Origin: Omphiscola glabra
Taxonomy: Eukaryota; Mollusca; Gastropoda; Lymnaeidae
Assembly (NCBI GenBank): GCA_964017045.1
Contig: OZ024809.1
Span: 31,207,354 to 31,271,353 of the forward strand
Reading direction: 5' to 3'
DNA: 64,000 nucleotides
The position numbers and the translations under genes are program-made. The notes under the pieces were generated by a model. It searched no databases. It saw only the letters and a list, made by a program, of their open reading frames with translations, and was not told where the DNA came from. How positions within the stretch are numbered: the first letter of the stretch is position 1; each line of letters begins with the position of its first letter. This document shows, piece by piece, positions 22,833 to 34,774 of this stretch.

Positions 22833-23086
22833 CAGTTATGGATCGATCATTTAGGGTTTTGGTGCCTTACGAGTCTCAAGTTCCAAATATAACATTTGAC
22901 TCTTTAACTAATCATGGAACCAGTGATTACAACACCAACAGACAACTATTTTTGTAACCCTTGTCAACAAGGCTTTACATCTTTCAATAAAAAATAATTA
23001 AAAAAATAAAGAAGCCCTAATTAAGCAACCCTTAAAAAGCAAGTTTTTCGTATAATTTTTTGTATAGAATGTAATATCGAGCAATT

Positions 23087-23120
23087 GGGGGTGGGGTGGG
23101 GGGTGGGGTGGGGGGTGGGG
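23087..23120 (+). other. G-quadruplex-forming tract
   Basis: Six runs of four to six G separated by single T (GGGGGTGGGGTGGGG and onward) satisfy the G4 pattern several times over. It lies in interspersed repeat copy 2. Confidence 0.8.
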
Positions 23121-23271
23121 CTGAAAATTTGAAAAAACATGAATACAAGTAACGCACCTGTATAAGAATCCTAATTAGTGTCCCCCCCGCCCCAGACCCC
23201 CTTTTTCAACATGACAACCGCACTTTTGTTTTCACGCTCCTGAACTCTATTAATATTCTACAAACCCGAAA

Positions 23272-23735
23272 TATTTCACGAACTATTTCACGAACTATTT
23301 CACGAACTATTTCACGAACTATTTCACGAACTATTTCACGAACTATTTCACGAACTATTTCACCAACTATTTCACGAACTATGTCACGAACTATTTCACG
23401 AACTATTTCACGAACTATTTCACGAACTATTTCACGAACTAGTTCACGAACTATTTCACGAACTATTTCACGAACTATTTCACGAACTATTTCACGAACT
23501 ATTTCACGAACTATTTCACGAACTATTTCACGAACTATTTCACGAACTATTTCACGAACTATTTCACGAACTATTTCACGAACTATTTCACGAACTATTT
23601 CACGAACTATTTCACGAACTATTTCACGAACTATTTCACGAACTATTTCACGAACTAGTTCACGAACTAGTTCACGAACTATTTCACGAACTATTTCACG
23701 AACTATTTCACGAACTATTTCCCGAACTATTTCAG
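23272..23735. repeat. 12-bp tandem array TATTTCACGAAC, about 39 copies
   Basis: It is nearly pure, with single-base variants (TAGTTCACGAAC, TATGTCACGAAC, TATTTCACCAAC). The length is a multiple of 3, so the minus frame reads REIV repeats and plus reads SRTI. It lies inside interspersed repeat copy 2. The inverted half-site GTTCGTGAA/TTCACGAAC makes each unit partly self-complementary. Confidence 0.97.
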
Positions 23736-24280
23736 AAAAACAAAAGAAAAAATTACGCAGCAAACAGCGATATTTGTTTTGAACCGAAAGTTATTTAGCG
23801 CAGTTATCGAGAATTTTATTTCGTGAAAGCAGATTTTTGCTGGACAAGGGATGGCGCTGAAAATGTAAATGAATGTGTCTTCATGGGCAACGAAGTTTAG
23901 TGGCAAGTTTCAGTTCGATAGGTTGACGGTAAGTGGGTCAATTCGCAGTCTGAAGATTTTGCCAGCCACGAACTAATGCGAAGTTATTATAAGAGATTTA
24001 CAAAAAATAACCCAACTTTTTTGTTACGATCCATGACAACATCAATAATCTTAAGATAATTATCTAAAGATACGTATGTGTTGGTTATGGGCAAATTCTC
24101 AAAATGTTATGAATTTGTCTTGCATTTAGATTGAGAAAATAACGTATCCCCTTCCTTTCTCTTTTGTTCTCAGTTCAGACAGCCCCGACGTGAGGACCAC
24201 TGGTGCTTTATATAGACATTACAATTAAAAAATACATTTTTATGAGGTCCAAATGACTATTTTTCTCATACTTCGCATTG

Positions 24281-24390
24281 ACAGCCTACGTAACCTTTCC
24301 CAGTGACAGCCTATGTAACTATTCGCAGGGACAGCATATGTAACTATTCGCAGGGACAGCCTATGAAACTATTCGCAGGGACAGCCTATA
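24281..24390. repeat. 25-bp tandem repeat, about 4 copies
   Basis: Unit TATGTAACTATTCGCAGGGA plus CAGCC. Confidence 0.9.
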
Positions 24391-24436
24391 TTTTTACTAT
24401 CTTTCAACTTCGTTCATCGTGCTTTTCCTACTTAGT

Positions 24437-24595
24437 ACCTAACTCTTGATGAGGAAGATCTGGCGTAGGTTACCACTAAGTCCATTCGTACCTTAATCTT
24501 GGTGAGGAATATCTGGCGTGCGTTACCACTAAGTCCATTACTACCTTAATCATGGTGAGGAAGATCTGGCATGCGTTACCACTAAGTCCATTTCA
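24437..24595. repeat. About 53-bp tandem repeat, 3 copies
   Basis: Contains GGTGAGGAAGATCTGGC and GTTACCACTAAGTCCATT in each copy. Confidence 0.92.
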
Positions 24596-24629
24596 TTAGG
24601 CTTGGTTCTTTTCGACCATGGAAAAATGT

Positions 24630-25950
24630 GATTGCATGTGTCATTTGGCTACGTTAAGTGAACTCATGTGTCATTTGGCTACCTTATGTGAACTCATTTG
24701 TCATTTTGCTACCTTAAGTGAACTCATGTGTCATTTGGCTACCTTATGTGAACTCATTTGTCATTTTGCTACCTTATGTGAACTCATGTGTCATTTGGCT
24801 ACCTTATGTGAACTCATGTGTCATTTGACTACCTTATGTGTACTCATTTGTCATTTGACTACCTTATGTGAACTCATGTGTCATTTGGCTACCTTATGTG
24901 AACACATGTGTCATTTGGCTACCTTATGTGAACCCATTTGTCATTTCGCTACCTTATGTGAACTCATGTGTCATTTCGCTACCTTATGTGAACTCATGTG
25001 TCATTTGGCTACCTTATGTGAACTCATGTGTCATTTGGCTACCTTATGTGAACTCATGTGTAATTTGGCTACCTTATGTGAACTCATTTGTCATTTGGCA
25101 ACCTTATGTGAACCCATGTTTAATTTGGCTACCTTATGTGAACTCATTTGTCATTTGGCTACCTTATGTGAACTCATGTGTCATTTGGCTACCTTATGTG
25201 AACACATTTGTCATTTAGCTACCTTATGTGAACTCGTGTGTCATTTGGTTACCTTATGTGAAATCATGTGTCATTTGGCTACCTTATGTGAACTCATGTG
25301 TCATTTGGCTACCTTATGTGAACAAATTTGTAATTTAGCTACCTTATGTGAACTCATGTGTCATTTGGTTACCTTATGTGAACTTATGTGTCATTTGGCT
25401 ATCTTATGTGAACTCATGTGTCATTTGGCTACCTTATGTGAACACATGTGTCATTTGGCTACCTTATGTGAACCCATTTGTCATTTCGCTACCTTATGTG
25501 AACTCATGTGTAATTTGGCTACCTTCTGTGAACTCATGTGTCATTTGGCTACCTTATGTGAACTCATTTGTCAATTGGCTACCTTATGTGAACTCATGTG
25601 TCATTTTGGCTACCTTATGTGAACCCATGTTTAAATTGGCTACCTTATGTGAACTCATTTGTCATTTGGCTACCTTATGTGAACTCATGTGTCATTTGGC
25701 TACATTATGTGAACTCATGTGTCATTTGGTTACCTTATGTGAACTCATGTGTCATTTGGCTACCTTATGTGAACTCATGTGTCATTTGGCTACCTTATGT
25801 GAAATAAATTGTATTTTCGCTACCTTATGTAAACTCATCTGTAATTTGGCTACCTTATGTGAACTTATGTGTAATTTGGCTTCCTTATGTGAACTCATGT
25901 GTATTTTCGCTACCTTATTTGAACTCATTTGTCATTTGGCTACCTTGTGT
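24630..25950. repeat. 30-bp tandem array, about 44 copies
   Basis: Core ACTCATGTGTCATTTGGCTA, then CCTTATGTGA. A 334-codon plus frame (24618-25622) reads the decapeptide CHLATLCELM. A one-base insertion at about 25603 (TCATTTTGGC) shifts the rest into another frame without closing it. A three-unit signature (ACACATG, ACCCATTTG, TTTCGCT) appears at about 24900 and again 540 bp later. It is unlikely to be coding. Confidence 0.97.
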
Positions 25951-26116
25951 TAACTGGTAGAAAAGTCAGAAGGGACAGCTGGTTGCAAACAAAATCCAAC
26001 TAAACGCTTCTAAAATACTTTCCTTTATCCTTGTGTGTCAACTATCATTTCCGTTTAGATCTACCAGCTTGCGTATAGTGTACATTTAATCATAAGAAAT
26101 AATCCTCTAGGTATGT

Positions 26117-26325
26117 GTGTGTGGCTGAAAAGTGCATGTATGGCTATAACTTGCATGTATGGCTGTAACGTGCATGTATATCTGTGACGTGTATGTATGG
26201 TTGTAACGTGCATGTATGGCTGTGACGTGCATGTATGGCTGTGACTTGCATGTATGGCTGTAACGTGCATGTATGGCTATAACTTGCATGTATGGCTGTG
26301 ACGTGCATGTATGGCTGTGACGCTG
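26117..26325. repeat. 19-bp tandem array, about 11 copies
   Basis: Unit TGGCTGTAACGTGCATGTA; variants GTGACG and ATAACT. Confidence 0.96.
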
Positions 26326-27280
26326 TGGGTTCAACAGCCGCCGCGAAAACTAAAATTCCCAGAAGTCCGCACTGAATTGGAGTCTTATCAAGTGGGTCAC
26401 TTGAAAGCATGTCTCATTACATTACTTAAACAGATTGGAAGTTCACGTATGACCGCCGCCATTGTTTGGCCGGTCATGTGTTGTAACAATAGAAATGACA
26501 TCAGCATTCCAGCAGGCAGACACACGATGGCGCTCAAGAGTTCGCTACCATTAATTTCTTGTTATGTCGGGACTCTGTACTTAGGTGCTAAAACTGGTGG
26601 TCCCTGGGCCTCATGGAACGTAATCCTGCGTGGTGTGCGATGGTTTATAAAAGAAAAAGGATTCAAATACTGTCCTACGCATCTATAAAGTTTGTAATAA
26701 AAATAGATATTCCAAAATAATAATAATATAGTTCATTAAAAAAAAACACGCTTCCTCCCATATTGAGGTTCGAAGTGCGATAAAAATACAAAACGCAACA
26801 ATGCAAAATCTACGTAAAATCCTATGGACAATACTAGCGAATATACACCGAGGAATATGAGCAAGCTGCTTGGAAACAAGGCGGTAGACTACATCCATCC
26901 CCCTGTTGGGAAAGTGAGAGTAGTTTGTATTAATGGGATATTAAATTAGCCAAAATCGCCGGCTGTCGGGGAAGTGACAAAAAGACGGAGAAAAAAGATG
27001 GCAGCTAGCAAACTAGGTAACTAGTGGCGGAAGTCTTGTAACGGGTAGACGTCGGTACCGCGTGTGTCTTCATTAAAATCATCTTGAAGCGAAACAACAT
27101 GACGTTATAAAAGACTGGCACCATCGTAGGATTATGGCAGGCATAATAAACAGTTCTCGTTCATGTTTTCGATACTGCTGCTCATTACAAGTGATTAAGG
27201 GGCAATTAAAGGTTACATATCATCTAGCCGCTAAAGGAGCCATGCTACGTGAATGTCTATGTTGGCGAGTAAAGTTTGAC
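26326..27280. other. Single-copy stretch, no convincing gene
   Basis: A 125-codon plus frame (26311-26688) starts inside the 19-bp array and has no recognisable motif, so I do not call it. Nothing else supported. Confidence 0.45.
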
Positions 27281-27760
27281 AAAACATGCATACAAGTAAC
27301 TCACTTTTTAAGAATCCCAATTAGTGTGCCATCCCCACCCCCCCCCCCCCCACCAAATACGCGCAAACCAGACATTTTTTCCACGCCCCTGAACTATCTT
27401 AATAGTCTAATGAGACATCCGCTTTTACACCGCAGATTTACTTCACGAACTATCTCAGAAAGATGAAATAAAATATTGCCCACCAAACACACTTGTCATA
27501 TTTAAGTATATCATTGCATGATTTGAGAACCGTCATATTTCCTTCATCTTTTCCCTGACAAACAGGCAAAACTGATTTTAGGGGGTTGGGGTGGGGGAGG
27601 GGTATTGGGGTAGGGCAGGAAATTCGAAATAATATGTTGTCATTGGCCAAGGGTCTATTAGCCACGTTTGAGCTCAATAGGTTGACGTGAAGTGGGTCAA
27701 AGCCGTCCAAAAATGTTGCCATACAGCCACACAAAAAAAGCGCAGATAAAATTCAGGATT
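27281..27760. mobile_element. Unnamed interspersed repeat, copy 3
   Basis: It carries ACATGCATACAAGTAACTCAC, CACGCCCCTGAACTATCTTA, TTTACTTCACGAACTATCTC, TGGCCAAGGGTC, TCAATAGGTTGACGTGAAG and AAATGTTGCC in the same order as copies 1 and 2. The TTCACGAACTATCTCAG segment is single copy here. A C-rich run (27335-27352) sits where copy 2 is also C-rich. Confidence 0.75.
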
Positions 27761-28289
27761 GAAACATGTAAAATAATTGTAGACCTTCTATTGGATGTCA
27801 TAAGACTACTCAACTGAACCAAGCTTACACTGCATAGTTAGTTCATAAATATTTTATGTTCAGTTATATATAAAACAAATTCACCAGGTAACTGAAAAAA
27901 CACACACACTAATAAAGATGGACAAAATCCAACGACACAAAACCACTGCACATAAGGGGGCGTAGGCAGGGACTGGGGTGGGGCTCGGCACACCTCTTTA
28001 CATTGAGGTTCGGCATTTTCGGCCACATACTGAGGGTTTTTTCGTGAAAAGGGGGCGGGGAAGGGGCCAAAAAAAATCCAATATCGCCTCTGGTGGCATT
28101 ACCTCAAGCATCATCACTGTTTTCCGGCCCTTACCCCTCTCCCACTCTACAGCACCACCCCCCCCACACACACACAAACGAAGAGGCAAAAGCATTAACC
28201 TCCAACTTGGAAAGTAAATTAGATTGTCAAAAATTTTGAAGGCATTTAAGATCACAACATGTTTACCATTTATAGGGCAGTAAATGAAG
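27761..28289. other. Spacer without gene
   Basis: Includes a C/A-rich tract (28155-28175); nothing recognised. Confidence 0.5.
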
Positions 28290-28790
28290 GATGAAGGTAC
28301 AAAGGTATTGGTTGATGACGATGACAAGAAGACGACGACGGTACAAAGGTATTGGTTGATGGCGATGGCAAGAAAACGACGAAGGTACAAAGGTATTTGG
28401 TTGATGACAATGACAAGAAGAAGACGATGGTACAAAGGTATTTGGCTGATGACGATGACAAGAAGACCACGAAGGTAAAAGGGTATTTGGTTGATGACGA
28501 TGACAAGAAGACAACGAAGGTACAAAAGTTATTTGGTTGATGACGATGAAAAGAAGACAACGAAGGTACAAAGGTATTTGGTTGATGACGATGACAAGAA
28601 GAAAACGAAGGTACAAAGGTATTTGGTTGATGACGATGACAAGATGACAACGAAGGTACAAAGGTATTTGGTTGATGACGATGACAAGAAGACAACGAAG
28701 GTACAAAGGTATTTGGTTGATGACGATGACAAGAAGACAACGAAGGTACAAAGGTATTGGTTGATAACGATGACAAGAAGACGACGAATC
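28290..28790. repeat. 45-bp tandem array, about 11 copies
   Basis: Core GGTACAAAGGTATTTGGTTG, then ATGACGATGACAAGAAGACAACGAA. Frames are open on both strands (YLVDDDDKKTTKVQR on plus), but single-base indels between units break phase, arguing against coding. Confidence 0.96.
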
Positions 28791-29339
28791 CTAAGACGAA
28801 ACGAGTAACAGCAACACGTTCACAAAACACACACACCCACACTCACAAGGAGAGGTATCGCCCGCGCCAATGATTCCTATTTTTAAATTAAAAAGAAAAT
28901 TTAAAAGAAATCATAGAGATAACTTAAAAATCGGGTCCCGAAATCATTACTGCAAATTCCATTTTTTTAAAAACATAGCTGACCTATCGCTTTTCCTTCT
29001 GCGAGGATATAGGTCCCCGCATTTCTTTTAGGTCTAGAAAAATTAAGTTTACTTCTTCTATCAAACATTTTTTTATATCAACATTAGTCTTAATGACTTT
29101 GGTTCTAGTTGATATAAAATTCTCATTTTTAACTGCGCCGTCTTTAATTGAAATTATTTGATAAAGTTTGGTTGGGTACACACATCTGAAGAATTTTAAT
29201 GAAAAGATATTTCATATCGGGTTTTACTTTTCTTAATCATGATAAATTTCACAACCGGTATTTGTTGTCCATTTGAAAAGGTGCATTTTATTTCTTTAAA
29301 AAAAAATGATTAAAAATATTCAATGATGGAAGATTGATA
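28791..29339. other. A/T-rich single-copy stretch, no gene seen
   Basis: Nothing recognised. Confidence 0.5.
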
Positions 29340-29430
29340 CACTAGAAATATGACCTGATAAGAAATATGACCTGATAAGAAATATGACCTGATAATAGCT
29401 GATGTCATGATGGTGATGTCATGATGGTGC
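29340..29430. repeat. Short repeats GAAATATGACCTGATAA (3x) and TGATGTCATGATGG (2x)
   Basis: Two small adjoining tandem repeats. Confidence 0.85.
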
Positions 29431-29489
29431 TTGTGTTGTAAGATATGAACTAGAGAAAGTATTTAGCCTCGTTCATTCAGTGTGACCCT

Positions 29490-29880
29490 TTTCTCAGGAT
29501 CGGACACACGCAGTAAGTGAATCGTATAGATGGACACACACAGTAGTGAATCATATAGATGGACACACACTAAGGAAACATATAGATGGACACACGCAGT
29601 AAGTGAATCGTATAGATGGACACACACAGTAGTGAATCATATAGATGGACACACACAGTAGTGAATCATATAGATGGACACACACAGTAGTGAATCATAT
29701 AGATGGACACACACACTAAGGAAACATATAGATGGACACGCACAGTAGTGAATCATGGGCATGGACACAGAAAGTAGTGAATCATATAGATGGACACACA
29801 CAGTAGTAAATCATACAGATGGACACACACACAGTAGTGAATCCTATAGATGGACACAGACACAGTAGTAAATCCTATCT
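29490..29880. repeat. About 29-bp tandem array, 13 copies
   Basis: Core GTAGTGAATCATATAGATGG, then ACACACACA. A CTAAGGAAAC variant appears twice (about 29569 and 29713). Confidence 0.95.
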
Positions 29881-30251
29881 TTGGACGCACCATTTAAATT
29901 AAGACACACTGAAGACATTTCAAAGTGGTTCTCTTATCAATTGACTGAACGTCAACTTAGTACAATAAGGTTTCAAAAAAAACAACAAATGTTCACTTTT
30001 TCCCATATTTGAATTTTTCGTTTCTATGAAAAGAAATGTTCATTTGTTGATATAGATATTAAAATCTAATGCCTGTGTGATCGTTCATTCACATTTATTC
30101 TCGTATAGCGCGCAGTTAATCCAATATTATTTGTCCTGGAGTAATTGAAATCTAAAACTGCTAATAAGTATAAAAGAAAGAGAAGCAGAAGTAGGTCATC
30201 TGTCTGTAGAGACGTCAATTTGTCGTCAAAGAACGGGGAGTCGCCCTAGAG

Positions 30252-30575
30252 CCTTAAGGCAGGAGTCCTCAAACTTTTTAAACTAGGGGCCCGGATCGGT
30301 GTAACTAGACACTGTTCCGGTGGGAGGCGGGGTCGCAGACTTTAGTTTGAGAAACAACTGAACGCCTTCTGTGCACACTGCACATACATCAATTCTATGC
30401 ACATTGCACATCTCTCAATTCTATGCACACTGCACATAACTCAATTTTATGCACACTGCACACATTTAATTTGTAGTGGGGAAAAACACACAACTTGAAA
30501 ACACACAACTTGAAAACAACAACTATAAAAAACATTTACAATAAAGAACACAATTATTATCAACACTAACTTAAT
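30252..30575. mobile_element. OC1-like hAT element copy (right end not resolved)
   Basis: It begins at 30260 with CAGGAGTCCTCAAAC, then TTTTTAAAC and GGGGCCCG, the left end of Charlie/OC1-type hAT elements. Further in, TATGCACACTGCACATA and AAAGAACAC resemble the OC1 interior as I recall it. The stretch around TATGCACACTGCACATAACT is present four times in tandem (about 27 bp each, 30365-30470). The base string CCTTAAGG precedes the left end, but I could not find its partner, so the right terminus is undefined. Confidence 0.6.
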
Positions 30576-31924
30576 GTCGCAGAGAATGCGGGAAAACTCG
30601 TTTTATTGGCCAGGGCGGCACTACACAAACTAGGCGCCACCAGGGCGGCACTACACAATCTACGCTACTAGGCACGACAAGGGACGTCCAGTGTCACACA
30701 TAAACTAAATTTACGCCGGTTGTGTCTCGCCCCACAGTAATATTTGGTCAACGCTGACCTTAGGTAAACTTTCGCCCTGTGCGAAGCACCCATTCGGCGC
30801 CCCCCTCCCTTTCAGTTGGTCCAGACAACTTTTATTGTATGAAAAGCGATTGTACGAAAAGTTAGAAGACCTTTTCTCAACCCCGGACCCAAGGTTCACA
30901 CTTAATTATAATAAACCAAGGGAATTTAAATATTTCCTGGGCGCCCCAGGCGCCTTATGGCCACGGCGCCTTGTGCGAGGATACAGGTCGCACGAAATAA
31001 AGGCTGAGCCTGATTTGGGCACACGCTCAGATACAACGCAGTATGCTCACATTTATCGGCGTGATGAATTTGGAAAGCAGAAATGCAAAGTGCCGAAGAC
31101 TCCGGAGTAAAAGGGAGAACAGGTCCGAGGAAGGGGGCTCACTGAGCTCCTCCACAGAAAAGTGTTTATAAATTCAAAATACAAGAATGCAATTCAGAAC
31201 ATACCTGAATTTAGTTTTACATCATACCATACTTAATCAGAGAGCAACGGAAGGTATGCAAGTCGAAAAAAAATGCGGTGTCACTTGACCTCATGGTCGT
31301 CATCTGGGCCCTGCAACCCCCGCGGCAGCCTGAGGCCTTGGAAATTAAGGCACTGCCCCCCCACTCTCCCAGGGGAGGTTCCTGAATGAAACACTGTCTG
31401 CACCCTGTAGTCGAAAGTACATGAACTCCGCGAATCTCTTCACCAGCACGTCACTCATTGATATCTCGACACTTCTCTGTTACAAATGTGACGGGATTAA
31501 AGATTTTAACACCGAGTTCATACTCGTGAAAGGATCGGGATTATTTCTTGTTAACAAAGAATACCGTGGACCATGGAAATGAATATGAAACATGCACTAC
31601 GAACAAACTACAAGGCTTGGGATCAGACAATGAATGATTTTGGGAGACAAAATTATGCGGGAGTTCACGTGCGTTGCATACCGGTCCAAATGTTTGTGGC
31701 AGAAAATAGAAGTGAAAAAAAAACAAAAAAACTTCAATGTATGCGTGACTGGAGAGCTAGATTTATCACATTCCGATGAAAAAGTGGTTTGGGGGGGCGG
31801 GGGGGGGGGGGTATTGGGTTGTCTTTCCAAAAAAAGGTTTAAGGAAAAATTGACGAAAAAGAAAAGTTTGATGGGTTTGTTTGAGTTTGGGATAATGAGT
31901 TATGGGGGGTGCAGGCTTCAAATT
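30576..31924. other. Single-copy stretch, no convincing gene
   Basis: CCAGGGCGGCACTACACAA is duplicated at 30610 and 30649. GGCGCC-rich patches (30930-30975) may be transposon remains. Frames of up to 107 codons lack recognisable motifs. A G(11) run lies at 31801-31811. Confidence 0.45.
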
Positions 31925-32157
31925 GTCGTTTTGTCACCTTGTCGTTTTGTCACCTAGTCGTTTTGTCACCTTGTCGTTTTGTCACCTTGTCGTATTGTCG
32001 CCTTGTCGTTTTGTCCCCTTGTCGTTTTGTTGCCTTGTCGTTTTGTCGCCTTGTCGTTTTGTCGCCTTGTCGTTTTGCCACCTTGTCGTTTTGTCACTTG
32101 TCGTTTTGTCACTTGTCGTTTTGTCCCTTGTCATTTTGTCACTTGTCGTTTTGTCAT
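31925..32157. repeat. 15-16 bp tandem array, about 15 copies
   Basis: Unit CGTTTTGTCACCTTGT, shortening to CGTTTTGTCACTTGT at the right end. Confidence 0.96.
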
Positions 32158-32179
32158 GGAACCCAATAAAACTGACCCC

Positions 32180-32362
32180 ACAACAATATAAACTGGCATA
32201 GAAGAATATAAACTGGCCATAAAAGAGTATAAACTGGCCATAGAAGAATATAAACTGGCCGTAGAGCAATATAAACTAGCTGTAGGACAATATAAACTGG
32301 ACGTAGAACAATATAAACTGGCTGTAGAACAATATAAACTGTGTTCGTAGAACAATATAAAG
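32180..32362. repeat. 21-bp tandem array, about 9 copies
   Basis: Unit AACAATATAAACTGGCTGTA plus one base. Confidence 0.95.
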
Positions 32363-32574
32363 AGACAAGGAAACGTATTAAATACATTTTTGTACATGTG
32401 AAAGATAGTAAGTTAGTTATAGATCATTTCACTTATCTATCTGTAACACTCGGGTGATATGTAAATCTTATAAGAGCAGCTCTGTAAATAATTAGCTTAT
32501 CATGGAAAAACTTAGCTTATCCTGAAAAATATTTTAAATCTTTATTATTTTTCCTCCTTTAAAAAAGGACAGAT

Positions 32575-33415
32575 GCGTATTTCCACCCATAGACATAGTC
32601 AAGTAAATTTCCATTCATAGACATGGTCAAGTAGATTTCCATTCATAGACATAGTCAAGTAGATTTCCATTCATAGACATGGTCAAGTAGATTTCAATTC
32701 ATAGACATGGTCATGTAGATTTCAATTCATAGACATGGTCAAGTAGATTTCCATTCATAGACATGGTCAAGTAGATTTCCTTTCATAGACATAGTCAAGT
32801 AGATTTCCATTCATAGACATAGTCAAGTAGATTTCCATTCATAGACATAGTCAAGTAGATTTCCATTCATAGACATGGTCAAGTAGATTTCCATTCATAG
32901 ACATGGTCAAGTAGATTTCCATTCATAAACATAGTCAAGTAGATTTCCATTCATAGACATGGTCAAGTAGATTTCCATTCATTGACATAGTCAAGTAGAT
33001 TTCCATTCATTGACATAGTCAAGTAGATTTCCATTCATAGACATGGTCAAGTAGATTTCCATTCATTGACATAGTCAAGTAGATTTCCATTCATAGACAT
33101 GGTCAAGTAGATTTCCATTCATTGACATAGTCAAGTAGATTTCCATTCATTGACATAGTCAAGTAGATTTCCATTCATTGACATAGTCAAGTAGATTTCC
33201 ATTCATAGACATGGTCAAGTAGATTTCCATTCATTGACATAGTCAAGTAGATTTCCATTCATAGACATGGTCAAGTAGATTTCCATTCATAGACATGGTC
33301 AAGTAGATTTCCATTCATAGACATGGTCAAGTAGATTTCCATTCATAGACATAGTCAAGTAGATTTCCACCCATTGATAAAGTCAAGTTTCCACCCTCTG
33401 ACATAGTCAAGTAGA
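32575..33415. repeat. 28-bp tandem array, about 30 copies
   Basis: Core AGTAGATTTCCATTCATAGA, then CATGGTCA. Variants CATAG/CATTG and ATGG/ATAG recur. The unit is related to that of the array at 34775. Confidence 0.97.
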
Positions 33416-34337
33416 TTTTGACTGTGTAACGACACAATCCCAGTGACGTCTTTCTCAGTATTTTATTTCTCCATTAAAACTAAAGAATAGTGGGGGCCCC
33501 CGCCCCACCCACCGAGGCCCTGCCCCCACTTTCCCCACACCTTTGTTCCCCCCTATGCAATCCTCACCACCATTCTCCATGGAATGACCAGGACCCGGTC
33601 TTGAATAGGAAAATAGCTGGAGACGGTCTCCTAACATGCAAATACGCGTCAGGATCAGCAAGCGGGTATTTCTTCAATCATGATTGCTCTCCTTTAATAG
33701 GTCGCCCTTTAACAGGGTCGTGGCTTACAAGGCGCTTCTTTGAGCCGCCCTGGAGCTCTAATACGGTGGTTCTAAAATCCTGGAAAATGTACACTTATTG
33801 TAATGTAGTTTTTTTTTTTGTTATTGTTGTTTTCATAGTAAAAATTGTTAAACAACTTTCGGTGAATAAATAAATGAAAAGTCTTATTTCTTCATAGCCA
33901 CGTTAGAAAACAAAAATCAAATCGTAGCGCTCAAATGATCAAGCTTGGATACCATAACAACGGAGCATGAGGGTCCACGGCGGCCAATTGTTTGAGGACA
34001 TCTTTCGTCTAACCGTGGTCGATGTGTTCTCCATGCAAAAAGAGACTCACACGCGTAATGCCCAAAAGAAATGGATTTCTTTCCGGCACAAGGTCTCTGA
34101 GAAAATTTAAAATCAAATGCAATAAAAACCGGCACAGCAGCTCACAGGCTGAAATTGAGGTTTAATCCAGACTTCTGGACACGCTTTGGATTTAGACAAC
34201 AGTGTAAGATACGACTTGCTAATAGGAGATACGCGCTTGAATGGCTTCGTTACGGCTAAGGGTAACTATTCAACAAATTAATGATTTTTATGTGACATAT
34301 TGTTCTTTTTGGAAAAAAAAGGCACGTTTTATCCACT
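33416..34337. other. Single-copy stretch, no gene seen
   Basis: A 127-codon plus frame (33490-33873) crosses C-rich and T-rich runs and has no recognisable motif. Confidence 0.45.
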
Positions 34338-34402
34338 TTCTCTCTCTCTTTCTCTCTCTCTCTTTCTCTCTCTTGTCTCTCCTCTCTCTCTCTCTCTCTC
34401 TC
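34338..34402. repeat. (TC)n microsatellite
   Basis: TCTCTCTCTTTCTCTCTC type polypyrimidine tract. Confidence 0.95.
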
Positions 34403-34774
34403 TGTTTCTGTAACTCCATTACTACTACGATACCATATCAACCAACAACGTCATCTCCCATACACGCATACGTCACGAACACCAAGCGCATGGAAACAAG
34501 CTACACACATAATCTCGACACCAAAACCAAAAAAGGACGCACAAACAGATCATTAGCAGTGTAAGATACAAGTTTTAGCGAAACTATTTTCAAAATAATG
34601 TTTTAGTTGAAGACGTGAAACGGTATGATGTTATGAAACATGAATAGTTCAAATGTCCAGTGAGTTGCATCTGACCCTGGCTAGTAACATCCCACGCAAG
34701 TTTCACGACACATAGCAAGCGTCACACGCTTATTAAACTGTTAAATAAACAAGGGGGCGATGCTGGGGTAAATG
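34403..34774. other. Spacer without gene
   Basis: Nothing recognised. Confidence 0.5.

Larger units (their letters stand above)
23018..24002. mobile_element. Unnamed interspersed repeat, copy 2, split by a 12-bp array
   Basis: It has the same landmarks as copies 1 and 3: GTAATATCGAGCAA, TACAAGTAACGCACC, TTCACGCTCCTGAACT, TTTAGCGCAG, TTCGATAGGTTGACGG, AAGTGGGTCAA and CTGAAGATTTTGCC. The central TTCACGAACTATTTCAG is expanded into a 464-bp tandem array. Copies 1 and 3 have a single version of this segment. Confidence 0.75.

Noticed and set aside
24618..25953. A 334-codon Cys/His/Leu-rich frame resembling a metal-binding repeat protein (CHLATLCELM)
   Set aside because: A one-base insertion shifts it mid-array, other phases are open as well, and 3' units lose the pattern. 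This is a repeat artefact.
26311..26688. A 125-codon plus frame
   Set aside because: It starts inside the 19-bp array, and I see no recognisable motif or splice structure.
30835..31110. A 91-codon plus frame
   Set aside because: It runs through GGCGCC-rich, transposon-like sequence with no recognisable motif.
33490..33873. A 127-codon plus frame
   Set aside because: It is built from C-rich and T-rich simple runs with no family resemblance.
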